Below are positions 17,507 through 24,937 of a stretch of DNA of 64,000 nucleotides, piece by piece. Every line of letters starts with the position of its first letter. Position 1 is the stretch's first letter. The DNA is from Microbacterium sp. T2.11-28. GTDB lineage: Bacteria; Actinomycetota; Actinomycetes; Actinomycetales; Microbacteriaceae. The stretch is taken from NCBI RefSeq assembly GCF_950097975.1, contig NZ_CATNHF010000033.1, positions 16,251 to 80,250 on the forward strand. Direction: 5' to 3'. The translations under genes and the position numbers were made by a program. A model generated the notes under the pieces. It was not told the origin of the DNA. It did not search any database and saw only the letters and a list, made by a program, of their open reading frames with translations.

Positions 17507-18851
17507 GGGGTTCCTCTGTCTCGAGAAGGCGGGCGGGACCGCGGGGCGGCGAGGGCGTGCGGCGGGCGGGAGACACCCCCCCCCCCCCACCCCCGGGCGA
17601 CCGCAACCGGCCGACGACCTCGGTCGCCAGGGCGGGGATCGCGTCGGCGACCGTGGCGCGACCGGCCGCGATCTCGCCGAGCGCGTTGCCCACGGCGTCC
17701 TGGATCTGGGTCGCGTTGGCGCCCAGCTGCGGCGCGTCGGCGACGTGCTCGAGGGAGTCGAACACGGCGATCCGGTTGGCCGGCGGCGTCTGCTCCAGGT
17801 AGGGCGCGAGGAGAGACTCGTCGCTGATCGCGGGAAGCTCCCACCCGGCGTTCAGGCGCACGTCGACCATCTCCTGCGAGCTGGTCAGGAACTGCGCCCA
17901 CTTCTGCGCAGCCTCCTGGTGCTCCGCGGACTGCGACACGACGACAGCGTTGGAGAACGTGGCGCTCGCCTTCTGCGCGTCACCCGGCTCGACGGCGATG
18001 TCCCACTCGAACGGCAGGTCGCCGACGAGGCTGATCATCCAGATGCCCGTGTGCCACATGGCGAGCTTCCCGTCCTTGAACAGGTTGGTGTCGAAGTCGG
18101 GCGTGCCCGCACCGTCGGCGGCGGTCGGCATGACCGTGCCCGACTTGCCGGTGAGCCACTCGGCGGCGGCCTTGCCGGCGTCGGAGTCGAAGCCCGCCGA
18201 CCCGTCGTCTCCGAGGAAGCTGCCGCCGGCCTGCTGCACGGCCTTGTAGTACTCGTAGTACGAGATCGGCTGGTAGTCGCCCCAGACGCCGGCCCCGGCA
18301 TCGGTGAGCTTCTCGGCGGCCGCCTTCTCGTCGGCCCACGTCCAGTCGGAGGTGGGGTAGTCCACGCCCGCCGCGTCGAACAGCTCCTTGTTGTAGAACA
18401 GCACGACGTTGGAGAACGACGACGGGAGGCCGTACTGGGTCCCGTCGACGGCGTAGGTGTCGAGCACTCCCTGGCGGTAGAGCGACGTGTCGACGGCGTC
18501 GAGCGGCGCCAGCACGCCCGAGGCCTGGATGTTGGCGAAGGCGCCCGCGTCGACGTCGAACACGTCGGCCTGGGTGCCGGCGGCGAGGTCGGTCTGCAGC
18601 TGCGTGAAGTAGTTGGCGTAGTCGGTCGTCGTGACGTCGACGGTGATGCCGGGGTTGGCATCCTCGAAGGCGTCGACGATCGTCTGGAGGTTCTCCTCGT
18701 TGCCGCCGTTGGAGATGAAGTTGGCGTAGGTGATGGTGACGTCCTCGTCGGTGGCGGCCGGGTCCGGCGATGCCGACGAGGAGCACCCCGCGAGGGCGAG
18801 GACCGCCGCCGCGGCGACGACGCCGACGACGGGCTTGCGGATGCTGTTCAT
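17097..18851 (-). CDS. Sugar ABC transporter substrate-binding lipoprotein (SBP family 1); 3' end disturbed by a homopolymer
   Basis: The first 415 residues are a normal family-1 sugar-binding lipoprotein: signal peptide with lipobox LAGC, then ITYANFISNGG, ADVFDVDAGAFANIQ, LPSSFSNVVLFYNKELFD and a C-terminal lobe ending at about ATEVVGRLR (near 17607). Family length is about 420, so the true stop should lie near 17600. Instead the frame enters a G5-T-G13 run (minus strand; 17576-17594) and continues to a stop at 17097 in a frame that is antisense-like Arg-rich nonsense over the GH15-like gene. None of the three frames has a stop between the tract and the GH15-like start. An indel or collapse in the homopolymer is the simplest reason. 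Upstream gene order (permeases, ROK) supports an import role for alpha-glucosides. Confidence 0.75.
   Translation of the reverse strand: MNSIRKPVVGVVAAAAVLALAGCSSSASPDPAATDEDVTITYANFISNGGNEENLQTIVDAFEDANPGITVDVTTTDYANYFTQLQTDLAAGTQADVFDVDAGAFANIQASGVLAPLDAVDTSLYRQGVLDTYAVDGTQYGLPSSFSNVVLFYNKELFDAAGVDYPTSDWTWADEKAAAEKLTDAGAGVWGDYQPISYYEYYKAVQQAGGSFLGDDGSAGFDSDAGKAAAEWLTGKSGTVMPTAADGAGTPDFDTNLFKDGKLAMWHTGIWMISLVGDLPFEWDIAVEPGDAQKASATFSNAVVVSQSAEHQEAAQKWAQFLTSSQEMVDVRLNAGWELPAISDESLLAPYLEQTPPANRIAVFDSLEHVADAPQLGANATQIQDAVGNALGEIAAGRATVADAIPALATEVVGRLRSPGGGGGGVSPARRTPSPPRGPARLLETEEPRARHPYRRSDGRARRPQHPAHHRAADSRGGLPGESDVLGLSRLLLVPRRRVHRRRRLGGGRGGLGRALLRLVRPRPRGSGRPHPLDRRRVGCGPSAGRRADAARPLHLRRGRRVRRVVGLPAGRLRHLALGARRPP
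17576..17594. repeat. Homopolymer tract C13-A-C5
   Basis: Thirteen consecutive C, one A, five C on the plus strand, at the junction of the binding-protein and GH15-like genes. It is by far the longest homopolymer in the window. Tracts like this are prone to sequencing error and to replication slippage. Depending on length modulo 3, the binding protein would run into one of three frames, one of which is the GH15-like frame. Confidence 0.95.
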
Positions 18852-18905
18852 GATGGGTGCGATCTCCTTTGATTCGGGTGGTGCAGGTGGTGCAGTGGTG
18901 ACGGG

Positions 18906-19721
18906 CTACTTCAGTCCGGCACCGGCGACGCCCTGGACGATGTACTTCTGGGCGAAGACGTAGAGGGCGAACATCGGGATGATGCTGATCACCGAGCCGG
19001 CCATGAGCACGTCCCACTGCGTGGAGTACTGGCCCTGGAGGCTCGTGAGGGCGACCGGGAGGGTCTGCATCAGCGGCTCGCGGAGGATGATCAGCGGCCA
19101 CAGGAAGCTGTTCCACGTGTTGAGGAACGCGAAGACGGCGAGGGTCGCCAGGGCGGGGCGGATGAGCGGCAGGATGATCTGCACGAAGATCCGGAGGTGT
19201 CCTGCCCCGTCGAGGGTCGCCGCCTGGTCGAGGTCGTAGGGCACGCTCGCGATCGCCTGGCGCAGCAGGAACACCCCGAAGGCGGTCGCGATCGTCGGCA
19301 GGATCGCCCCGGCGTAGGTGTTGATGAGGCCGAGCGCCTTCATCTCGGCGAACAGCGGGACGATGAGCACCTGGAACGGGATCATCATCGTCGCGAGGTA
19401 CAGCACGAACAGGGCCCCGCGGCCGGGGAACGGCATCCGCGCGAACACGTAGGCGGCCATCGCGCTGGTCAGCAGCTGCAGGAGCGTGCTCGCCACGGCG
19501 ATCAGCAGCGAGTTGGCGATCACGCGACCGAACGGCACGCGCGAGAACAGCTCGACGTACGGCGAGAGCGACGGGTCGTCGGGGATGAGCTGCGGCGTCG
19601 TCGTGAGGGTGGCCCCGGGGGTGATCGAGGTGACGACCGTCCACACGAACGGGAACACCATCACGAGGGCGCCGACGATGAGGACGGCGTACAGCGCGAG
19701 GCGCGGGAGCGGCCTAGTCAT
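18906..19721 (-). CDS. Sugar ABC transporter permease, MalG type
   Basis: A 271-residue permease with six predicted spans, of the CUT1 (MalG-like) group. The first span is at about 8-30; the EAA loop is visible as DLDQAATLDGAGHLRIFVQIILPLIRPAL, with the G at the expected place. The C-terminal YVFAQKYIVQGVAGAGLK is the usual end for the MalG group. It overlaps the MalF-type gene by 8 bp and is followed after 54 bp by the binding-protein gene. The ATPase for this importer is not in the window; many actinobacterial CUT1 systems share an MsiK-type ATPase encoded elsewhere. Confidence 0.93.
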   Translation of the reverse strand: MTRPLPRLALYAVLIVGALVMVFPFVWTVVTSITPGATLTTTPQLIPDDPSLSPYVELFSRVPFGRVIANSLLIAVASTLLQLLTSAMAAYVFARMPFPGRGALFVLYLATMMIPFQVLIVPLFAEMKALGLINTYAGAILPTIATAFGVFLLRQAIASVPYDLDQAATLDGAGHLRIFVQIILPLIRPALATLAVFAFLNTWNSFLWPLIILREPLMQTLPVALTSLQGQYSTQWDVLMAGSVISIIPMFALYVFAQKYIVQGVAGAGLK

Positions 19722-20667
19722 AGTTCACCCACCGCTTCTGCCCGGAGAACTGCACGAGGGTGACGATCATGATCACGAAGAAGAGCAGCCACGACAGCGC
19801 CGAGGCCATGCCCGCCTGGCCGTAGCGGAAGGTCAGGTCGTAGACCTGCTGCACGACCACCTGGCTCGAGTTGTTCGGCCCGCCCCCGGTCATCACGTAC
19901 ACCTGGTCGAACACCTGGAAGCCGTTGATGAGCGAGAGCACGATCACGAAGAAGGTCGACGGCGACAGCATCGGCAGGGTCACGCTCACCAGACGCCGCC
20001 ACCAGCCGGCGCCGTCGAGCTGGGCGGCCTCGTACAGGTCGGGGTTGATCGACTGGAGCCCGGCGAGCAGGATCACCATGACGAAGCCGAGGTCCTTCCA
20101 GGCCGAGGCGAGGATGATCGACGGCATCGACCACGCCGGGTCGGCCCACCAGCCGGGGCCTTCGATCCCGAACCAGGCGAGCACGTTGTTGACGACGCCG
20201 TTGCTCGGGCTGAGGAGCCACCGCCAGACGAGGGCGACGACGACCCAGCTGGTGATCACCGGCAGGAAGTACATGCCGCGCAGCGCCGCCCGGCCCTTCA
20301 GCCGCGCGTTGAGCGCGAGGGCGAGCGCCAGGCCGCCCACGTAGACGATCGGCAGGTAGCCGACGATGTACATGACGGTGTGCAGGAAGGCGTCGCGGGT
20401 CGCGGGGTCGGTGAGCAGGTGCGCGTAGTTGTCGAGTCCCACCCACTGCATCGGGCCGATGAGGTTCCAGGAGTGCAGGCTCGTCCACGCCGCGCTGATC
20501 ATCGGGCCGATCACGAAGGCCAGGAGCGGGATGAGGCTCGGCAGGAGGAACGCCGCGACCGTCAGCGCGTACCGCACGCGGCGGCGGCCGGGCATGCCCC
20601 GCCGTCTCGCGGGCGAGGACGCGGGCGGCGAGGCGAGCGCCGCCCGGGCGGGAGCGGTCGTGGTCAT
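19714..20667 (-). CDS. Sugar ABC transporter permease, MalF type
   Basis: A 317-residue CUT1 permease with six predicted spans. The N-terminus is basic (PARRRGMPGRRRVRYALTV) before the first span, then LHSWNLIGPMQWVGLDNYAHLL, a MalF/UgpA-group feature. The EAA loop appears as DLYEAAQLDGAGWWRRLVSVTLPML. The end of the protein, FSGQKRWVNYD, is also typical. ATG 20667 overlaps the ROK stop by 4 bp (ATGA), which couples regulator and transporter translation. It should pair with the MalG-type protein and the family-1 binding protein. Confidence 0.93.
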   Translation of the reverse strand: MTTTAPARAALASPPASSPARRRGMPGRRRVRYALTVAAFLLPSLIPLLAFVIGPMISAAWTSLHSWNLIGPMQWVGLDNYAHLLTDPATRDAFLHTVMYIVGYLPIVYVGGLALALALNARLKGRAALRGMYFLPVITSWVVVALVWRWLLSPSNGVVNNVLAWFGIEGPGWWADPAWSMPSIILASAWKDLGFVMVILLAGLQSINPDLYEAAQLDGAGWWRRLVSVTLPMLSPSTFFVIVLSLINGFQVFDQVYVMTGGGPNNSSQVVVQQVYDLTFRYGQAGMASALSWLLFFVIMIVTLVQFSGQKRWVNYD

Positions 20668-21869
20668 GGCCGGTGCTCCATCGCCGCCACCAGGCGCTCG
20701 CGCACGAGCCGGCCCTGGTCGCCGGCGACGCCCTGCGCGTCGAACGGGGTCGCCAGCACCAGAGCGGCGGCACCCTGCGCCCAGCGGTCGTCGTCCCAGC
20801 GCTCCACCTCGACCGTCACGCCGCGCTTGCCCGGCACGAGCGCGCTGCGGAGGGCGGCGTCGAACGCGTCCTGCCAGTGGCTCCACGCCTGCACCCCCTC
20901 GCCGAGGAGCACGACGACCTCCGGATCGAGGAGATTGACCGCTCCCGCCATCGCGCGGCCCAGCTGGTGGCCCGCGTGGGCGAAGATCTCGCGCGCCTCG
21001 GCATTGCCGGCGTCCGCGAGCGAGCGCAGCTCGTCGACGCCCTCGTCGGGGTCGATGAGCCGGATCGAGCGCGCGTCGTTCACCAGGGCGCCCTGACCGA
21101 TGATCGCCTCCAGGCAGCCGCGGTTGCCGCACTGGCAGAGCGGCCCGTCCTCGCGCACCGGGACGTGTCCGAAGTCGCCCGCTCCGCCCGAGCGACCGCG
21201 CACGATCACCCCGTCGGCGATGAGTCCGGCGCCCACGCCGTTGCCGACGGTGACCACGAGCACGTTCCGGAACCGGCGCCCCTGGCCGAACAGCTGCTCG
21301 GCGGCGCTCAGCGCGTTGACGTTGTTCTCCACGACGACCGGGAGGTGCAGCGCGCGGCGCAGCTGCTCGCCGAGGGGAACCTGCACCCAGCCCAGCTGGG
21401 TCGAGTCAACGACGCCGATCCCCTGCTGGGCCACGGTTCCGGGAAGGCCGACGCCGATCCCCAGCACCCGCGCGGATCCGCTCTGCTCGATGAAGCGGCG
21501 GACGGTGTCGATGAGGTGGGAGGCGGCCAGCGGCGAGACCGCGTCGAACGGCTGCACGTCGGCGCGGCGCACCACGCCGTCGATGCCGACCTCGACGAAG
21601 GCCACGTGGTCGGGGGCGACCTTCACGCCGATCGCCGCGAGGTCGTGCGAGACGAGGCCGAGGAGGCGCGCGGGGCGCCCGCCGCTGCTGGCGGCCTCCT
21701 GCTCCTCGATCAGCCCGTCGGCCAGGAGATCGCGGGTGAGCTGGGTGACGAGGGCGGGAGAGACCTCCAGCGCCCGGGCCAGGTCGGCGCGGGAGGCGCT
21801 GCCGTGCGCTCCCAGGTGCGCCAGGATCGCGGTGCGATTGACGTCGGTCTGGCTTCGCGCTGCCGCCAC
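20664..21869 (-). CDS. ROK-family transcriptional regulator (XylR/NagC-like)
   Basis: A 401-residue ROK repressor. The N-terminal winged helix (about 10-70, NRTAILAHLGAHGSASRADLARALEVSP) is followed by the ROK sugar-kinase-like domain. The ROK zinc signature is present as CQCGNRGCLEA, preceded by GDFGHVPV. Start GTG 21869 has AAAGGAG upstream. It is the first gene of a seven-kilobase operon (ROK, MalF, MalG, binding protein, GH15-like, GH31), so the regulator controls itself together with uptake and hydrolysis of the inducing sugar. The operator is described separately. No kinase activity is expected for the HTH-bearing ROK group. Confidence 0.93.
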   Translation of the reverse strand: MAAARSQTDVNRTAILAHLGAHGSASRADLARALEVSPALVTQLTRDLLADGLIEEQEAASSGGRPARLLGLVSHDLAAIGVKVAPDHVAFVEVGIDGVVRRADVQPFDAVSPLAASHLIDTVRRFIEQSGSARVLGIGVGLPGTVAQQGIGVVDSTQLGWVQVPLGEQLRRALHLPVVVENNVNALSAAEQLFGQGRRFRNVLVVTVGNGVGAGLIADGVIVRGRSGGAGDFGHVPVREDGPLCQCGNRGCLEAIIGQGALVNDARSIRLIDPDEGVDELRSLADAGNAEAREIFAHAGHQLGRAMAGAVNLLDPEVVVLLGEGVQAWSHWQDAFDAALRSALVPGKRGVTVEVERWDDDRWAQGAAALVLATPFDAQGVAGDQGRLVRERLVAAMEHRP

Positions 21870-21881
21870 GGTGAACTCCTT

Positions 21882-21928
21882 TGTTTACAACTGAATAAAC
21901 AGTAGAAGTAAGTCCGGGACGACGTCAA
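21882..21928 (-). promoter_or_regulatory. Promoter and ROK operator of the alpha-glucoside operon
   Basis: Read on the minus strand: TTGACG (complement of 21923-21928), 18-bp spacer, TACTGT (21899-21904). An inverted repeat TGTTTA-N8-TAAACA (21882-21901) overlaps the -10 element and extends toward the ribosome site, ending 13 bp before the GTG of the ROK gene. AT-rich TTTA/TAAA dyads are the usual recognition pattern of ROK repressors. The location predicts direct blocking of RNA polymerase and autoregulation. Confidence 0.7.
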
Positions 21929-21990
21929 TACTCGGTTTCGGCTGGAGGGCCGAGGAGACTCCGGCGGGCGTCGGCGGGTGGGGGCCGAGC

Positions 21991-23070
21991 TCAGCGCAGG
22001 CCGGCGACGGGCACGCCGAGCCAGCTGCCGAGATCGAGGATCTCCGCACGGACCATCTCGGTCTCCTCGTCGTCCCACGGCACGAGCTCGTGGACGGCGT
22101 TCACCACGAGGGTCTCCCGCTTCTTGTCGAGCTGGGCGTCGAGCTGCCCGATGAAGCGGTCGCCGACGAGGATCGGGTGGGCGAAGTAGCCGAACTTACG
22201 CTGCGCCGCCGGCTTGAACTGCTCGAGGATGTAGTCGAACTCGAACAGCTCGCGCAGCCGCGGGCGATCGAACAGGAACCTGTCGTAGGGGTTCAGGATG
22301 GCGACACGGCCGCCGGGGTCCTCGTCGAGCGCCGCCAGCGCGGCGGGATCGACCCGCCACGTCCAGGAGCTCCCCTCGACCCGCGCGGGCTCCCCCGCCG
22401 TCCCCACCGGCGTCCAGGGCGACTTCTGCTTCGCGAGGCCCGCCGCCTGCAGCCGCCGCGCCTCGAGCACGCGCTCGGCCTCCTCGTAGTCGAGCACCGG
22501 CAGATCAGCCGGGTACACGCGCTCGCCGATGTCCCACACCCGCTGACGGCCCTCGCGTCCGACGATCCCCACCTCGCCGAGATAGGAGAGCAGGTCGAGC
22601 ATCCGCGGCACCTGGTTGGAGCCGTACCAGCCGGCCTCGTCCTTGTGGGCCACCTGGCTGGTGTCGGAGATCTGGGACGCCGGCATCGGCCCCTCGGCGC
22701 GCAGGCGCGCCAGCACGTCGGCGCGGAACGCGGCGTTGGCGGCCATCCACGCGCTCGCCTGCGCCCGGAACACGCGCCCCCGCATCCGGGCGACCATCGC
22801 CGGCATGAGGCTCGCGGCGTGGAAGTGGCCGTCGAACTCGAACAGCAGCCGGTCCTGCTCGACCGCCTTGCGCAGCTGACCCGGCTCGTACGACCAGCCG
22901 ATGCGACTCCACGGCACCGTCTGCTCGGCGGGTGCGATCGTCGCCGTCGGGTCGATCTTGATCGAGCCGAGCTGCTCGGCGACCTCCACCACGTCGCCGG
23001 GTCGCTGCGCGTCGAGCAGCTGCGCGCGCACGACCAGGCGGCGGGCGTCGTCTCGGGAGAGCTCGTGCAT
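21991..23070 (-). CDS. YcaQ/HTH_42-type winged-helix protein (DNA glycosylase fold) with altered catalytic motif
   Basis: A 359-residue protein of the HTH_42 (YcaQ/AlkX) family, whose active members are DNA glycosylases that unhook crosslinks or remove bulky alkyl bases. Supporting blocks: VAEQLGSIKIDP near the N-terminus, LLFEFDGHFHAASLMPAM, GSNQVPRMLDLLSYLGEV, and NPYDRFLFDRPRLRELF. In active enzymes the N-terminal motif is Gln-hydrophobic-Asp/Gln; here residues 38-40 are Lys-Ile-Asp, so the catalytic Gln position is Lys. The protein may be a non-catalytic relative or use a different chemistry. ATG 23070 is preferred over the long frame to 23367, which crosses the tandem repeat. Single gene. 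Confidence 0.85.
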   Translation of the reverse strand: MHELSRDDARRLVVRAQLLDAQRPGDVVEVAEQLGSIKIDPTATIAPAEQTVPWSRIGWSYEPGQLRKAVEQDRLLFEFDGHFHAASLMPAMVARMRGRVFRAQASAWMAANAAFRADVLARLRAEGPMPASQISDTSQVAHKDEAGWYGSNQVPRMLDLLSYLGEVGIVGREGRQRVWDIGERVYPADLPVLDYEEAERVLEARRLQAAGLAKQKSPWTPVGTAGEPARVEGSSWTWRVDPAALAALDEDPGGRVAILNPYDRFLFDRPRLRELFEFDYILEQFKPAAQRKFGYFAHPILVGDRFIGQLDAQLDKKRETLVVNAVHELVPWDDEETEMVRAEILDLGSWLGVPVAGLR

Positions 23071-23426
23071 GTCACGACAGTAGCGAGGAGCGCCGACCTC
23101 GGATCGACGACACTCGTTGCCGCCTCGCCGAGAGGTGATGGCACTCGTTGCCGCCTCGCCGAGAGGTGATGGCACTCGTTGCCGCCTCGCTGCCCGGGAG
23201 CCGACGACGACTGCCCACTGTTCACGTGGTCCACGCTCGCATCGGGCCGAGGGCGACGAGCACCGCCGACGCCGGCCGGAGTCCGCGCGAGAGGGCGGTG
23301 CCCGTGTGACAGGCCTCGCCGCATCCGTCCGGCTCGCCCCAGGGGTTCCGGGGGTACGGCTGCCCACCCCCCGGGTGCGCCGCGCGTCCCCGCCTCCCCG
23401 CGCCCGGGTGGCGCTACCGTCGGGTC
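23071..23426. other. Intergenic region with 31-bp tandem repeat
   Basis: This 356-bp stretch separates the divergent YcaQ-like and HNH genes. Its YcaQ-side third holds the tandem repeat described separately. The rest (23191-23426) is GC-rich and shows no credible gene, hairpin or operator that I can support, apart from weak start-site sequence before the HNH gene. Confidence 0.6.
23111..23190. repeat. Tandem repeat, 31-bp unit, about 2.6 copies
   Basis: Units begin at 23111, 23142 and 23173 with CACTCGTTGCCGCCTCGC. The first two units are identical across 31 bp (continuing CGAGAGGTGATGG); the third breaks off after 18 bp. Each full unit contains a small CCTC/GAGG inverted repeat. The repeat starts 40 bp upstream of the YcaQ-like start codon, so it may overlap that gene's promoter. 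Confidence 0.9.
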
Positions 23427-23825
23427 ATGACCGTCCGCAAGCCCGCGCAGACCCGGCGCGCCCGTGCCGCGCGGCGGCGCGCGAAGCGGGTGGCGGCCTC
23501 GGGGAGCGACCTGACGGATGCCGAGTGGTTCGCCATCCTCGACGCGTGGGCGCGCTGCGCCTACTGCGGCGCCGACGGCGTGGCCCTGCAGCGGGACTGC
23601 GTGCTCCCGATCTCGCGCGGCGGCCGGTACACGCTCGAGAACGTCGTCCCCGCCTGCCGCTCCTGCAACGCCAGCAAGAGCAACGAGGAGGTCACCGTGT
23701 GGATGCGGCGCCGCCGGCTGGACGAGCCCGCCTTCCTGGTCGCCTGGTACGGGATCGTCGCCGGGCTGCGGACTCCTCCCCGGGCATCGGCCGACGAGGA
23801 AGCCGGCGCTAGCGTGATCCCGTGA
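23427..23825 (+). CDS. HNH-type nuclease-fold protein with His-to-Cys change
   Basis: A 132-residue protein. The N-terminal 22 residues are strongly basic. The HNH module spans about residues 41-84: zinc cysteines in CAYCG (44, 47) and CRSCN (77, 80), core DCVLPISRGGRYTLENVVPAC. In canonical HNH modules this core reads DH, the His being the general base; here it is Asp57-Cys58. The Asn at 72 and the four zinc cysteines are kept. So the fold is intact but standard cleavage chemistry is doubtful. The stop overlaps the start of the zinc-peptidase gene by 4 bp (GTGA), indicating a two-gene unit. Cytoplasmic; function unknown. Confidence 0.85.
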   Translation: MTVRKPAQTRRARAARRRAKRVAASGSDLTDAEWFAILDAWARCAYCGADGVALQRDCVLPISRGGRYTLENVVPACRSCNASKSNEEVTVWMRRRRLDEPAFLVAWYGIVAGLRTPPRASADEEAGASVIP

Positions 23826-24910
23826 GCACCACGCCCCGCTGCCCTTCCTGCCGACGCTTCCTGACGCTCGACACCCTGCGCTGCCCCACGTGCCGCACCG
23901 ACGTCGGCTACCAGGTGATCGACCGCGCCTTCCACCCCCTCCGCGACGACCGCGTCGTCATCGACGGGGTCACCTGGTACGCGTGCTCGCAGCGCGAGTG
24001 GGGATGCAACTGGCTCGTGCGCGAGGACGCGCCCGCCGGGCGCTGCATCTCGTGCCGCCTGACGCGCACCCGTCCGCCGTCCGACGACACGATCGCGCTC
24101 GAGAAGCTCGCCACCACCGAGGAGGCCAAGCGCCGCCTCCTCCTCCAGCTCGCCGATCTGGGGCTGCCGATCGTGCCGTGGGACGTCGAGCCCGGCGGGC
24201 TCGGCTTCGACCTGCTCTCCAGCCGTTCCGACGGACGCCGCGTGATCATCGGCCACGCCGGCGGGATCATCACGATCGACCTCGCCGAGAGTCTCGACGA
24301 CGTCCGCGAAGCGCTCCGCGTGCGCCTCGGCGAGCCGTACCGCACGATGCTCGGCCACCTGCGCCACGAAGTCGGGCACTACTTCCAGAACGTGCTCATC
24401 ACCGACGAGGCGACGTGGGCGCGGTGCCGCGCGCTGTTCGGCGACGAGCGCGAGAGCTATCGCGACGCGATCTCGCGCCACTACGCCACCGGAGCGCCCG
24501 AGGGGTGGCGCGACTCCTACATCTCCGAGTACGCGACGATGCACGCCTGGGAGGACTTCGCCGAGACCTTCGCCCACTATCTGCACATCTGCGGCACGCT
24601 GCAGACCGCCGCGGCCATCGGCATCCACCTCGACGCCGCGGCCACCGACCTCCGCGACGTCGACGTGGTGCCGCGCGAGTCGTACCGCGACGAATCCGTC
24701 GGGCGTCTCCTCAGCGACTGGGACTGGATGTCGCAGGCGTTCAACCGGATCAACCGCTCGATGGGACTGGGGGACCTGTACCCGTTCACCATCTCGGCCC
24801 CCGTGCAGGACAAGCTGGCCTTCGTGCACGAGCTGATCACCCGCGCGCCGCTGACCACGGCGCAGCAGGTCGCGCTGGCGCTGCCGGATCCCTCGGACGA
24901 GCGGAGCTGA
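23822..24910 (+). CDS. Zinc-binding metallopeptidase-family protein with N-terminal zinc ribbons
   Basis: A 362-residue protein. The N-terminus has CPSC and CPTC pairs forming a zinc ribbon, then a second Cys cluster (CSQREWGCNWL, CISC). The central domain contains HEVGHYF (residues about 180-186), a gluzincin-type HExxH, followed by Tyr/Glu-rich segments ISEYATMHAWEDFAETFAHYLH that probably supply the third metal ligand. This matches a family of putative cytoplasmic zinc peptidases (PF15887-like) whose substrate is unknown. GTG 23822 overlaps the HNH stop. The pair HNH plus peptidase suggests a shared stress or turnover role, but I cannot name it. Confidence 0.85.
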   Translation: MSTTPRCPSCRRFLTLDTLRCPTCRTDVGYQVIDRAFHPLRDDRVVIDGVTWYACSQREWGCNWLVREDAPAGRCISCRLTRTRPPSDDTIALEKLATTEEAKRRLLLQLADLGLPIVPWDVEPGGLGFDLLSSRSDGRRVIIGHAGGIITIDLAESLDDVREALRVRLGEPYRTMLGHLRHEVGHYFQNVLITDEATWARCRALFGDERESYRDAISRHYATGAPEGWRDSYISEYATMHAWEDFAETFAHYLHICGTLQTAAAIGIHLDAAATDLRDVDVVPRESYRDESVGRLLSDWDWMSQAFNRINRSMGLGDLYPFTISAPVQDKLAFVHELITRAPLTTAQQVALALPDPSDERS

Positions 24911-24937
24911 TCCGGGCGCCCGGGCCGCCCGCGCCGA

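Noticed and set aside
23111..23190. CRISPR-like array at the 31-bp repeat
   Set aside because: Units are directly contiguous with no spacers, only 2.6 copies, and no cas gene is present.
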